A DNA stretch of 64,000 bases from Rehmannia glutinosa (GCA_016081115.2 CM071933.1:57426660-57490659); one strand, 5' to 3'; shown: positions 11,487 through 25,397, counted from the first letter of the stretch. Made by a program: numbers and translations. The notes: generated by a model not told the origin, from the letters alone.

Positions 11487-13769
11487 ATGCCTACTCGTCG
11501 CCGAATTTGGAAGCGCGACACCGCCGGTAGCAACACAGAGGAAAGTACTAACACATACCACGAAGAGGATACTAACGAAAGTAAAGATTTCGTCATGGCG
11601 GATGAACAAAGAACTATGTATGATTATGCCAAACCATCCATGGACGGCACGTCATCTAGCATCGTAAGACCATTACATTGCGACCCAATAATTTTGAAAT
11701 CAAACCGAATGTCATTCAAATGGTGCAACAATTTGTTCAATTTGACGGCCTACCAGACGAAGATCCGAACAATCATATCGCAAATTTCCTTGAAATTTGT
11801 GATACCTTCAAAATAAATGGAGTCTCTGACGATGCCATCCGTTTGCGCCTATTCCCATTTACTCTTCGGGGACGGGCTAAACAATGGCTAAACACTTTAC
11901 CAAAGGGAACAATCACAACATGGAGCATTATGGCGGAAAAATTCCTTCTAAAGTATTTCCCACCCGCTAAAACCGCACGATTGAGGAATGAGATCTCTTC
12001 ATTCACTCAAGAGGACGATGAAACCTTGTACGACACTTGGGAGAGATTCAAAGAATTGCTGCGAAAATGCCCACATCATGGTCTTCCCATTTGGATGCAA
12101 GTCCAAACATTTTACAATGGGTTGCTCTCATCGACAAAGGCGGATGATTGATGCGCGGGGGGACATTGAACAATAAAACACCGGCCGCCCAAGATCTCAT
12201 AGAAGGGATGGCCATGAATGGCTATCAATGGCAATCCGCACGAGGTAAACCCTATGAGCAGTGGGTGTTTATAATGCGGATCACGGTGGTTACACTAGCT
12301 GCACAAGTCGAAGCTTTGACCCAAAAGATCGACGATCTAGCGGCTCCTAAACCACCACCACCGCATGTTTTATCTTGTGAAACTTGCGGAGGATTGCATA
12401 ATCATCAGGACTGCCCACACACAATACCTCACACCGAACAAGGCTAATTACGTTGGGAATCAAGCGAGAAATTACCCAAGTAATCCTTACAACAACACAT
12501 ACAATCCTCGGGTGGCGACAACATCCTAATTTCGGTTGGGGAAACCAAGGCCAACCACGACCTAATCCCAATCCGATCTACACACGTCTCCGGATTTTCA
12601 CCAAATCAAGGTAAGCCTAACTTGGAAGATCTTATAACAAAGTTTGTGCAATCAACAGATACCCGATTCCAAAGCGGTGGAAACATCCTTGAGAAATCAA
12701 GAGGCATCTATCCATAATCCGGAAAACCAAAACAGACAGATTGCAAAAATGATTTCGAAAGGCCACAAGGAAGTTTGCAGGTAACACCGAGCCAAAGAGG
12801 GGAGCACGTAAAGGCAATCACCATCAGTTTTCCACATGATCATGATTATGCCAACGCCACCATGCAGAAATATGTGGAGGACGACAAACACGAAGAAAAG
12901 CCCATGAAAAAGGTGGTCGCCGAATACAAGCCCAAGATCCCTTACCGGAGTCTAACCGAAGAAGATAGAAGGGAGGACAAATTTGGTAAGTACCTTGAGT
13001 TATTCAAGCAACTACATACTAATATTCCATTTGTTCAACCTCTTTCAAAGCATGCTAAGGATCTAAATGACATCATTTCTAATGAAAATAAGCTTAACGA
13101 ACTATCAAATGTGCAATTGAATGATAAATGTTCTTCCAATAATCTACCACAAAAATGTAATGATCCGGGGAAGTTTTATTATCCCTTGTACAATTGATGG
13201 TTTACTGTTGATAGAGCACTAGCCGACTTAGGAGCTAGTATCAATGTGATGTCTTATGAAACATTCAAGCATATGGGATTAAGTGAATGAAACCTATTAG
13301 GATGGACATACACTTAGCCGATAAATCGATTAAACATCCTAGAGGTATTATTAATGATGTGTTAGTCAAGATCGATAAATTCATATTCCCATTGATTTTG
13401 TTATTCTTGACATGCATGATGATATTGAGGTTCCTCTAATTCTTGGGCGTTCTTTCTTGGCTACGGCAAAATCAATCATTGATGTGCATGAGGAAAATTA
13501 ACTTTGAGGGTGGGGATGAACAAGTAATTTTTAAAATTCATATTGATATTGAAAAGGATACTACTTGTTCTTTTGCCGATTCAATTTCGTTGCACGATGA
13601 GAAATCTAAAAATCTCTTGGAGAAAAGTGTTGTTCAAAGTCCATGTTGGAAGCTTATGCCCGAAAAGGGGACCGGAAAGTTCAAAGAGCACATTTTGAAG
13701 CATAAAGTTGGAGGTAATACTACTAAATACCTAAGGGATTTTCATAAGTCCAAAGCTCCACCTGACTAA
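11487..13769 (+). pseudogene. Athila-type gag-protease, array unit 1, frameshifted
   Basis: The probable start is ATG 11487 (MPTRRRIWKR). Order: basic and acidic N-terminus to about 11660; retrotransposon gag domain 11680-12150 (HIANFLEICDTFKINGV, RGRAKQWLNTLP, LYDTWERFKELLRKCPHHG); a zinc-knuckle-like CETCGGLHNHQDCP near 12380; a linker with EDKFGKYLELFKQLHTNIPF; then the aspartic protease with DLGASINVM near 13230. The frame stops at 13767, where an autonomous Athila would continue into RT. Frame changes near 11670, 12150, 12450-12780 and 13200-13500 prevent a full product. Family assignment is firm; loss of function is seen directly. Confidence 0.85.
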
Positions 13770-14054
13770 TCTCCACATTTGGGTAAACGGTCCAGCTATA
13801 CGACTTTAAAGAAGCGCTAACCGGGAGGCAACCCGGCATTTTGTGTGCATTTTCTTTTACTTAATTTTTTTTTTATTGCTTGGGAATTGAAAAAAAAATT
13901 AAAAAAAAAACACGGTCTGGCCGTGCTTAAAAAGCACGGCCGTGTTCGTCACTCAATTCGCGAACACACCCTGGCCGTGTTTAAAAAATCCAAGGTTTTG
14001 TAGGAAAAATTCGTACCGAACACGCCCAGGCCGTGCTTGAAAAGCACGGCCGTG

Positions 14055-14091
<37 letters not shown>

Positions 14092-15409
14092 ATCGAAAAA
14101 ATTCGTACCGAACACGCCCCGGCCGTGCTTAAAAAGCACGGCCGTGTTTTTATTATTAAAAAAAAATTTCAAAAAAAAAAAAACTCAAAAAAAAAAATTA
14201 TATATATATATATATATATATTTGATGATTTCACGGTATTCGAGTTGTGTATCCTTGATTAGGTATGAAGATGCCGATGAAGGTCTCGTACTAAACAACC
14301 CAATGGTCGCTCAATACCGATTTCACTCTTCTAGTAAGGTCGTATTTTTCTTTTCCACCTCTTTTATTTTCTTCTATTACGGTTGATTTTTGAGTGTTTT
14401 GTTTGTGTTCATTCATCTCTTTCTTTCACATTGAGGACAATGTGAACCTTTAAAGTTGGAGGTGGGTGCAATTACATTCTTAGTTTGTGTGTGCTTGCTT
14501 TTATTTTTAGTTTGTCGACAAGAGGTAATTTTTTTTTTTAACAAATTGAGTGTTTGCTAGTCAATAACTTAGCCCAATTACACCAAAATTTACTTTTTGA
14601 TTTATGTTTTCAATGTGAAGCAATTGATTGTTTAGGATAGATTGATGTAGATGTGTGCTAAATTTTGACGAGATTTCCAACTCCATAATACTTGATTTGT
14701 TAAGGCATTTACGACAAAGCTTAGTGTTATGAACGTTTGAGAATTCATGATTTAGTGGTGGTTAACTAGTTGTTATACCAAGCTTGAAAAAAAAAACAAA
14801 TGAAAAAGAAGAAGAAGAAAAAAAAAGGGAATCCAATCGAGGTTATACTCCTCTATTTGTTGTTGCTTAGTAACTAGGAGCATTCATGAGCCCCATGTTT
14901 GTCTTTTACGTAAAACGGCGACACAAATATGAGTATGGGAAACCACCCTAGGAGTGTTTGAACGAAAATTCAAAATATAAACCTAGTGGAAGAATGCCTC
15001 GAAAGGACCTACCAAAAAAAAAAAACAAAACAAAAAATCGAAAGGGAGAATGTATAATAAAAGTTCAAGAAGCTTGGTTATATGACTAGTAGGCTAACTA
15101 CAATGATCTATTGAATTCTTGTATTTTCATGACATTATTGAATTGAAGTTATTCATAACTATCAATATTTGTGGAGTGATGATTTCAAGTTTGAATAATG
15201 CCTGCTGATGTTTCAGTCTTTCTTGACAATCGATCGCATTGCAAAACGTGTTTTTCTTGAATGGTTAATTCGGGTTGAGAAGGCTAAGAACTTGATCGCT
15301 TGTGTTCAATGTGTTGAAAAAAATCCTTGTGTGTTGTAATTTATTGAACCATTCTTATTGATTTAATGTTTTGCTTGAGGACAAGCAAAGTTCAAAGTTG
15401 GAGGTGGTT
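13770..15409 (+). other. Unit 1 non-coding 3' region between protease and next LTR
   Basis: It starts with GCGCTAACCGGGAGGCAACC near 13815, a phrase like those found downstream of pol in Athila elements. The hairpin cluster, poly-A tracts and an (AT)n microsatellite at 14199-14220 follow. It ends GAGGACAAGCAAAGTTCAAA and then the purine-rich GTTGGAGGTGG abutting LTR 2. No env-like or pol ORF is present. Units 2 and 3 have the same layout. Confidence 0.75.
13908..14150. repeat. GC-rich hairpin cluster upstream of the 3' LTR, unit 1
   Basis: Four modules of the LTR hairpin type (CGGCCGTGCTTAAAAAGCAC, AGGCCGTGCTTGAAAAGCAC and similar) lie between long A-tracts; two are preceded by TTCGTACCGAACACGCC. 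Matching clusters are at about 19731-19966 and 25540-25780. Their presence in both the LTR and the interior of every unit suggests a conserved structural role. Confidence 0.75.
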
Positions 15410-17153
15410 TGATAAGGGTGTTTTTATGCATGTTTTATGTGTGTATTTGAGTATGATTTGAGTTATTTTATTGTTAGTTTCATAAATTTTTGATTGTACA
15501 TAGTTCACATTACTCCGAGGTGCTTTTATTGATGTAGATTGATGATTTGGAGCTGTTTTTGGTGAATTTTGGGCCATGGTTTCATGTCAAAACATACCCG
15601 GGGGTTTTTGGATTCAAAAACACTCAAAATCCCAAGCTAAACGGGTCATTTCGGGGCCTTTTCAGTCAAACACGGGCAGGGTGTGTTTTTAAGCACGGCC
15701 GTGCTTTTGAGGAGCCAAAACCGAGCAAATTTTCGGCAAAAACGTACCAAACACGGCCAGGCCGTGCTTTTGAAGCACGACGGTGTTCGGGAAAATCCGC
15801 GAACACGGCCTGGCCGTGCTTTGAAAGCACGGGCGTGCTTTTTGTCCCGGATCGGTTTTTTTTTCTTTGGCGGAAATTATGGAGACTTTCCTTCTTGCTT
15901 TTTGACAACCTTTGAGCAACTTTTACACCTCATTTTGATGCACCAAACTCTATTATTCCCTCAATTGTCATGTGGACACAATGATTCAACCAACTCAACC
16001 ATGAATGTGCACACAATGATTCAACCAACAACCATGGAAGTGGAGCATTTGTTAGCATTATTGATGTGTTCTTTCATAAAGATGGTGCCTATAAAAGCCA
16101 AGAGTTTGAGTTGGGAAAAGAGATAATTCATGTAGTATTCATTGATAGAGAGATTCATTGTATATTCATTGTATATTCTAAGTTTCAAAGCAAAATACAT
16201 TGAGAGGATAAAAGAGAGGTAGAGTTGGAAGTTGAAGAGCAATAGAGGAGAAGGCTTGGAGCTCAACATCATTGCAATCAATCAAGGAGGAAGTCTTGTA
16301 TTGGTCTTGAATAAGAGCTAAGTACACCATGTTCATTTTATTCATATCTTCTTGTGTAGTATACTCTTTTGTCAAAGCCATGTGTAGCTAAATTTCTAGT
16401 GTTTGAATGTAATGAACTCTAGAATGAATTTGTGATTAAGGTTTGTATGTTTTTAATAAAAACTTCATGTTTTGTGTGATTCACTTATATTATGCTTTAT
16501 TCATTCAAATTGGTATATGCGCAATATTGATTTGAAGTTTATTTTTCATCCGGGAAATCGAGAGATTCATGGTGAAATAGAACCTATATAAGTGAAAAGA
16601 GTTGCATGTAATCCTAGATATAGGACGACATAAATCTTCTGGATTAGGGTCAAACCTAATATGGGAATTCACAAATCGTTATAATGCTGTCTTGGGGGTT
16701 TTAACTAGAAAGAGATTTTGATTAATCAACTTGAGATTAGAAGTTATTCGCTCGATAGAGGGTTTAACTTAAATCGGGAATTTCTACGGTCCATGAAACA
16801 TGAGATTTTACTAAAAGAGGTTGGTTTTTGCTTAAGGGATTATGGTTGTATTTTTATCTTGTTAAATCACAAAAACATTCTAGAGGGATTTACATTCAAA
16901 CACATTTCTAGCTCTTGATTTCTCATTCTACAATCTATTTTTATTTGATCTTTTGTAAGTTGCAATTATTTTAAAATTCTCTATTTTTCATTTTTCAAAC
17001 AAAACTCTGAAAATTGCTAGATTAAATAACAAAAAGACGGTAATTATTAGTACTTACAATCCTCGTAGGAATGACACTCGGTACTCAACAATCTATACTA
17101 TAAAACGATAGGTGCACTTGCCTAAGGTTTTAAAGGTAGCTTTTGAGCCATCA
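15410..17153 (+). repeat. Athila-type LTR 2
   Basis: 1744 bp, TGATAAGG to GAGCCATCA. It serves as 3' LTR of unit 1 and 5' LTR of unit 2, with no duplicated target or spacer between the units. Near-identical to LTRs 3 and 4. Confidence 0.9.
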
Positions 17154-17304
17154 AGTTTTTGGCGCCGTTGCCGGGGATTGTAATATTAAGAACGCTTTAT
17201 TTTTGTTAATTTAATCATTTTTTTTATTATTTTACCATTATCTTTCTTTTTATCTATCTTTGTAAGTCTTGGTTTATACTTATCCTCTTTGTTTACAGCA
17301 GTGT

Positions 17305-19588
17305 ATGCCTACTCGTCGCCGAATTTGGAAGCGCGACACCGCCGGTAGCAACACAGAGGAAAGTACTAACACATACCACGAAGAGGATACTAACGAAAGT
17401 AAAGATTTCGTCATGGCGGATGAACAAAGAACTATGTATGATTATGCCAAACCATCCATGGACGGCACGTCATCTAAAGATCGTAAGGCCATTTATTGTG
17501 ACCAATAATTTTGAAATCAAACCGAATGTCATTCAAATGGTGCAACAATTTGTTCAATTTGACGACCTACCAGGATTTAAGATCCGAACAATCATATCGC
17601 AAATTTCCTTGAAATTTGTGATACCTTCAAAATAAATGGAGTCTCGACGATGCCATCCGCTTGCGCCTATTCCCATTTACTTCGGGGATGGGCTAAACAA
17701 TGGCTAAACACTTTACCAAAGGGAACAATCACAACATGGAGCATTATGGCGGAAAAATTCCTTCTAAAGTATTTCCCACCCGCTAAAACCGCACGATTGA
17801 GGAATGAGATCTCTTCATTCACTCAAGAGGACGATGAAACCTTGTACGACACTTGGGAGAGATTCAAAGAATTGCTGCGAAAATGCCCACATCATGGTCT
17901 TCCCATTTGGATGCAAGTCCAAACATTTTACAATGGGTTGCTCTCATCGACAAGGCAGATGATTGATGCGGCGGCGGGGGGGACATTGAACAATAAAACA
18001 CCCGAAGCCGCCCAAGATCTCATAGAAGGGATGGCCATGAATGGCTATCAATGGCAATCATGCGAGGTAAACCTAACAGAACAGTGGGTGTTTATAATGC
18101 AGATGCAGTGGTTACACTAGCTGCACAAGTCGAAGCTTTGACCCAAAAGATCGACGATCTAGCGGCTCCTAAACCACCACCACCGCATGTTTTATCTTGT
18201 GAAACTTGCGGAGGATTGCATAATCATCAGGACTGCCCACACACAATACCTCACACTGAACAGGCTAATTACGTTGGGAATCAAGGCAGAAATTACCCAA
18301 GTAATCCTTACAACAACACATACAATCCTGGGTGGCGACAACATCCTAATTTCGGGGGGAAACCAAGGCCAACCACGACCTAATCCCAATCCCGATCTAC
18401 ACACGTCTCCGGATTTCACCAAATCAAGGTAAGCCTAACTTGGAAGATCTTATAACAAAGTTTGTGCAATCAACAGATACCCGATTCCAGCGGTGGAAAC
18501 ATCCTTGAGAAATCAAGAGGCATCTATCCATAACGGAAAACCAAATAGAGACAGATTGCAAAAATGATTTCCGAAAGGCCACAAGGAAGTTTGCCGGGTA
18601 ACACCGAGCCAAACCGAGGGAGCACGTAAAGGCAATCACCATCGTTTTCCACATGATCATGATTATGCCAACGCCACCATGCGAGAAATATGTGGAGGAC
18701 GACAAACACGAAGAAAAGCCCATGAAAAAGGTGGTCGCCGAATACAAGCCCAAGATCCCTTAAGGAGTCTAACCGAAGAAGATAGAAGGGAGGACAAATT
18801 TGGTAAGTACCTTGAGTCATTCAAGCAACTACATACTAATATTCCATTTATTCAACCTCTTTCAAAGCATGCTAAGGATCTAAATGACATCATTTCTAAT
18901 GAAAATAAGCTTAACGAACTATCAAATGTGCAATTGAATGATAAATGTTCTTCCAATAATCTACCACAAAAATGTAATGATCCGGAAGTTTTATTATCCC
19001 TTGTACAATTGATGGTTTACTGTTGATAGAGCACTAGCCGACTTAGGAGCTAGTATCAATGTGATGTCTTATGAAACATTCAAGCATATGGGATTAAGTG
19101 AATCGAAACCTATTAGGATGGACATACACTTAGCCGATAAATCGATTAAACATCCTAGAGGTATTATTAATGATGTGTTAGTCAAGATCGATAAATTCAT
19201 ATTCCCAGTTGATTTTGTTATTCTTGACATGCATGATGATATTGAGGTTCCTCTAATTCTTGGGCGTTCTTTCTTGGCTACGACAAAATCAATCATTGAT
19301 GTGCATGAGGGAAAATTAACTTTGAGGGTGGGGGATGAACAAGTAATTTTTAAAATTCATATTGATATTGAAAAGGATATTACTTGTTCTTTTGCCGATT
19401 CAATTTCGTTGCACGATGAGAAATCTAAAAATCTCTTGGAGAAAAGTGTTGTTCAAAGTCCATGTTGGAAGCTTATGCCCGAAAAGGGGACCGGAAAGTT
19501 CAAAGAGCACATTTTGAAGCATAAAGTTGGAGGTAATACTACTAAATACCTAAGGGATTTTCATAAGTCCAAAGCTCCACCTGACTAA
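17305..19588 (+). pseudogene. Athila-type gag-protease, array unit 2, frameshifted
   Basis: Same layout as unit 1. The N-terminus runs 17305-17490. The gag domain is in two frames (17420-17635 and 17650-18120, the latter with AKQWLNTLPKGTITTW and MQVQTFYNGLLSSTRQMI). The CETCGG zinc-knuckle-like motif is near 18204. The linker is 18679-19026. The protease is open from 19061 to 19588 but lacks its upstream DLGAS part in the same frame. Differences from unit 1 are mostly 1-4-base indels at a few repeated positions, while long intervening stretches are identical. Confidence 0.85.
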
Positions 19589-21216
19589 TCTCCACATTTG
19601 GGTAAACGGTCCAGCTATACGACTTTAAAGAAGCGCTAACCGGGAGGCAACCCGGCATTTTGTGTGCATTTTCTTTTACTTAATTTTTTTTTATTGCTTG
19701 GGAATTGAAAAAAATTTAAAAAAAAAAAAAAAACACGGTCTGGCCGTGCTTAAAAAGCACGGCCGTGTTCGTCACTCAATTCGCGAACACACCCTGGCCG
19801 TGTTTAAAAAATCCAAGGTTTTGTAGGAAAAATTGCATCGAACACGCCAGGCCGTGCTTGAAAAGCACGGCCGTGTTTTAAAAAAAAAAAAAAAATTTAA
19901 AAAAATTTTTTATCGAAAAATTCTTACCGAACACGCCCGGCCGTGCTTAAAAGCACGGCCGTGTTTTTATTTAAAAAAATTTCAAAAAAAAACTCAAAAA
20001 AATTTATATATATATATATATATATATTTGATGATTTCACGGTATTCGAGTTGTGTATCCTTGATTAGGTATGAAGATGCCGATGAAGGTCTCGTACTAA
20101 ACAACCCAATGGTCGCTCAATACCGATTTCACTCTTCTAGTAAGGTCGTATTTTTCTTTTCCACCTCTTTTATTTTCTTCTAGTATGGTTGATTTTTGAG
20201 TGTTTTGTATGTGTTCATTCATCTCTTTCTTTCACATTGAGGACAATGTGAACCTTTAAAGTTGGAGGTGGGTGCAATTACATTCTTAGTTTGTGTGTGC
20301 TTGCTTTTATTTTTAGTTTGTCGACAAGAGGTAATTTTTTTTTAACAAATTGAGTGTTTGCTAGTCAATAACTTAGCCCAATTACACCAAAATTTACTTT
20401 TTGATTTATGTTTTCAATGTGAAGCAATTGATTGTATAGGATAGATTGATGTAGATGTGTGCTAAATTTTGACGAGATTTTCAACTCCATAATACTTGAT
20501 TTGTTAAGGCATTTACGACAAAGCTTAGTGTTATGAACGTTTGAGAATTCATGATTTAGTGGTGGTTAACTAGTTGTTATACCAAGCTTGAAAAAAAAAA
20601 CAAATGAAAAAGAAGAAGAAGAAAAAAAAAAAGGGAATCCAATCGAGGTTATACTCCTCTATTTGTTGTTGCTTAGTAACTAGGAGCATTCATGAGCCCC
20701 ATGTTTGTCTTTTACGTAAAACGGCGACACAAATATGAGTATGGGAAACCACCCTAGGAGTGTTTGAACGAAAATTCAAAATATAAACCTAGTGGAAGAA
20801 TGCCTCGAAAGGACCTACCAAAAAAAAAACAAAAAAAAAATCGAAAGGGAGAATGTATAATAAAAGTTCAAGAAGCTTGGTTATATGACTAGTAGGCTAA
20901 CTACAATGATCTATTGAATTCTTGTATTTTCATGACATTATTGAATTGAAGTTATTCATAACTATCAATATTTGTGGAGTGATGATTTCAAGTTTGAATA
21001 ATGCCTGCTGATGTTTCAGTCTTTCTTGACAATCGATCGCATTGCAAAAACTGTGTTTTTACTGAATGGTTAATTCGGGTTGAGAAGGCTAAGAACTTGA
21101 CTGCTTGTGTTCAATGTGTTGAAAAAAAAATCCTTGTGTGTTGTAATTTATTGAACCATTCTTATTGATTTAATGTTTTGCTTGAGGACAAGCAAAGTTC
21201 AAAGTTGTAGGTGGTT

Positions 21217-22961
21217 TGTAAGGGTGTTTTTATGCATGTTTTATGTGTGTATTTGAGTATGATTTGAGTTATTTTATTGTTAGTTTCATAAATTTTTGAT
21301 TGTACATAGTTCACATTACTCCGAGGTGCTTTTATTGATGTAGATTGATGATTTGGAGCTGTTTTTGGTGAATTTTGGGCCATGGTTTCATGTCAAAACA
21401 TACCCGGGGGTTTTTGGATTCAAAAACACTCAAAATCCCAAGCTAAACGAGTCATTTCGGGGCCTTTTTACCAAACACGGGCAGGGTGTGTTTTAAGCAC
21501 GGCCGTGCTTTTGAGGAGCCAAAACCGAGCAAATTTTCGCAAAAAAAAACGTACCAAACACGGCCAGGCCGTGCTTTTGAAGCACGGCCGTGTTCGGGAA
21601 AATCCGCGAACATGGCCTGGCCGTGCTTTGAAAGCACGGGCGTGCTTTTTGTCCGGACTGGTTTTTTCTTTGGCGGAAATTATGGAGACTTTCCCTTCTT
21701 GCTTTTTGACAACCTTTGAGCAACTTTTACACCTCATTTTGATGCACCAAACTCTATTATTCCCTCAATTGTCATGTGGACACAATGATTCAACCAACTC
21801 AACCATGAATGTGCACACAATGATTCAACCAACAACCATGGAAGTGGAGCATTTGTTAGCATTATTGATGTGTTCTTTCATAAAGATGGTGCCTATAAAA
21901 GCCAAGAGTTTGAGTTGGGAAAAAGAGATAATTCATGTAGTATTCATTGATAGAGAGATTCATTGTATATTCATTGTATATTCTAAGTTTCAAAGCAAAA
22001 TACATTGAGAGGATAAAAGAGAGGTAGAGTTGGAAGTTGAAGAGCAATAGAGGAGAAGGCTTGGAGCTCAACATCATTGCAATCAATCAAGGAGGAAGTC
22101 TTGTATTGGTCTTGAATAAGAGCTAAGTACACCATGTTCATTTTATTCATATCTTCTTGTGTAGTATACTCTTTTGTCAAAGCCATGTGTAGCTAAATTT
22201 CTAGTGTTTGAATGTAATGAACTCTAGAATGAATTTGTGATTAAGGTTTGTATGTTTTTAATAAAAACTTCATGTTTTGTGTGATTCACTTATATTATGC
22301 TTTATTCATTCAAATTGGTATATGCGCAATATTGATTTGAAGTTTATTTTTCATCCGGGAAATCGAGAGATTCATGGTGAAATAGAACCTATATAAGTGA
22401 AAAGAGTTGCATGTAATCCTAGATATGGGGACGACATAAATCTTCCGGATTAGGGTCAAACCTAATATGGGAATTCACAAATCGTTATAATGCTGTCTTG
22501 GGGGTTTTAACTAGAAAGAGATTTCAGTTAATCAACTTGAGATTAGAAGTTATTCGCGCTCGATAGAGGGTTTAACTTAAATCGGGAATTTCTACGGTCC
22601 ATGAAACATGAGATTTTACTAAAAGAGGTTGGTTTTTGCTTAAGGGATTATGGTTGTATTTTTATCTTGTTAAATCACAAAAACATTCTAGAGGGATTTA
22701 CATTCAAACACATTTCTAGCTCTTGATTTCTCATTCTACAATCTATTTTTATTTGATCTTTTGTAAGTTGCAATTATTTTAAAATTCTCTATTTTTCATT
22801 TTTCAAACAAAACTCTGAAAATTGCTAGATTAAATAACAAAAAGACGGTAATTATTAGTACTTACAATCCTCGTGGGAATGACACTCGGTACTCAACAAT
22901 CTATACTATAAAACGATAGGTGCACTTGCCTAAGGTTTTAAAGGTAGCTTTTGAGCCATCA
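21217..22961 (+). repeat. Athila-type LTR 3
   Basis: 1745 bp. It starts TGTAAGGG, one A short of TGATAAGGG. Its hairpin cluster is slightly altered: a longer A-run at 21541-21549 and AACATGGCC in place of AACACGGCC. Confidence 0.9.
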
Positions 22962-23112
22962 AGTTTTTGGCGCCGTTGCCGGGGATTGTAATATTAAGAA
23001 CGCTTTATTTTTGTTAATTTAATCATTTTTTTTATTATTTTACCATTATCTTTCTTTTTATCTATCTTTGTAAGTCTTGGTTTATACTTATCCTCTTTGT
23101 TTACAGCAGTGT

Positions 23113-25397
23113 ATGCCTACTCGTCGCCGAATTTGGAAGCGCGACACCGCCGGTAGCAACATAGAGGAAAGTACTAACACATACCACGAAGAGGATACTA
23201 ACGAAAGTAAAGATTTCGTCATGGCGGATGAACAAAGAACTATGTATGATTATGCCAAACCATCCATGGACGGCACGTCATCTAGCATCGTAAGGCCGCC
23301 ATTTGTTGACCAATAATTTTGAAATCAAACCGAATGTCATTCAAATGGTGCAACAATTTGTTTAATTTGACGGCCTACCGGCGAAGATCCGAACAATCAT
23401 ATCGCAAATTTCCTTGAAATTTGTGATACCTTCAAAATAAATGGAGTCTCGACGATGCCATCCGTTGCGCCTATTCCCATTTACTCTTCGGGGGACGGGC
23501 TAAACAATGGCTAAACACTTTACCAAAGGGAACAATCACAACATGGAGCATTATGGCGGAAAAATTCCTTCTAAAGTATTTCCCACCCGCTAAAACCGCA
23601 CGATTGAGGAATGAGATCTCTTCATTCACTCAAGAGGACGATGAAACCTTGTACGACACTTGGGAGAGATTCAAAGAATTGCTGCGAAAATGCCCACATC
23701 ATGGTCTTCCCATTTGGATGCAAGTCCAAACATTTTACAATGGGTTGCTCTCATCAACAAGGAGATGATTGATGCGGCGGCGGGGGGGACATTGAACAAT
23801 AAAACACCCGAAGCCGCCCAAGATCTCATAGAAGGGATGGCCATGAATGGCTATCAATGGCAATCCGTAACGAGGTAAACCTAAAGAACAGTGGGTGTTT
23901 ATAATGCAGATGCAGTGGTTACACTAGCTGCACAAGTCAAAGCTTTGACCCAAAAGATCGACGATCTAGCGGCTCCTAAACCACCACCACCGCATGTTTT
24001 ATCTTGTGAAACTTGCGGAGGATTGCATAATCATCAGGACTGCCCACACACAATACCTCACACCGAACAAGGCTAATTACGTTGGGAATCAAGGCGAAAT
24101 TACCCAAGTAATCCTTACAACAACACATACAATCCTCGGGTGGCGACAACATCCTAATTTCGGTTGGGGAAACCAAGGCCAACCACGACCTAATCCCAAT
24201 CCCGATCTACACACGTCTCTCCGGATTTCACCAAATCAAGGTAAGCCTAACTTGGAAGATCTTATAACAAAGTTTGTGCAATCAACAGATACCCGATTCA
24301 GCGGTGGAAACATCCTTGAGAAATCAAGAGGCATCTATCCATAACTGAAAACCAAAACAGATGATTGCAAAAATGATTTCGAAAGGCCACAAGGAAGTTT
24401 GCCAGGTAACACCGAGCCAAACCGAGGGAGCACGTAAAGGCAATCACCATCGTTTTCCACATGATCATGATTATGCCAACGCCACCATGCGTAAATATGT
24501 GGAGGACGACAAACACGAAGAAAAGCCCATGAAAAAGGTGGTCGCCGAATACAAGCCCAAGATCCCTTACCGAGTCTAACCGAAGAAGATAGAAGGGAGG
24601 ACAAATTTGGTAAGTACCTTGAGTCATTCAAGCAACTACATACTAATATTCCATTTGTTCAACCTCTTTCAAAGCATGCTAAGGATCTAAATGACATCAT
24701 TTCTAATGAAAATAAGCTTAACGAACTATCAAATGTGCAATTGAATGATAAATGTTCTTCCAATAATCTACCACAAAAATGTAATGATCCAGGAAGTTTT
24801 ATTATCCCTTGTACAATTGATGGTTTACCTGTTGATAGAGCACTAGCTGACTTAGGAGCTAGTATCAATGTGATGTCTTATGAAACATTCAAGCATATGG
24901 GATTAAGTGAACTGAAACCTATTAGGATGGACATACACTTAGCCGATAAATCGATTAAACATCCTAGAGGTATTATTAATGATGTGTTAGTCAAGATCGA
25001 TAAATTCATATTCCCAGTTGATTTTGTTATTCTTGACATGCATGATGATATTGAGGTTCCTCTAATTCTTGGGCGTTCTTTCTTGGCTACGGCAAAATCA
25101 ATCATTGATGTGCATGAGGGAAACTTAACTTTGAGGGTGGGGGATGAACAAGTAATTTTTAAAATTCATATTGATATTGAAAAGGATACTACTTGTTCTT
25201 TTGCCGATTCAATTTCGTTGCACGATGAGAAATCTAAAAATCTCTTGGAGAAAAGTGTTGTTCAAAGTCCATGTTGGAAGCTTATGCCCGAAAAGGGGAC
25301 CGGAAAGTTCAAAGAGCACATTTTGAAGCATAAAGTTGGAGGTAATACTACTAAATACCTAAGGGATTTTCATAAGTCCAAAGCTCCACCTGACTAA
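23113..25397 (+). pseudogene. Athila-type gag-protease, array unit 3; protease frame largely intact
   Basis: The N-terminus runs 23113-23316. Gag pieces follow, including 23553-23768, and the CETCGG zinc-knuckle-like motif is near 24011. The best-preserved protease of the array is an uninterrupted 220 codons (24735-25397). It carries ADLGASINVMSYETFKHMGL, the flap-region phrase HPRGIINDVLVKIDKFIFPV and VPLILGRSFLAT, and ends FHKSKAPPD. The gag half is still broken by indels, so a Gag-Pro precursor could not be made as assembled. As in the other units there is no RT or integrase. Confidence 0.88.

Noticed and set aside
9868..14150. Regularly spaced palindromes that might suggest a CRISPR array
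   Set aside because: Spacing is irregular, the spacers are themselves repeated, and the context is a plant retrotransposon.
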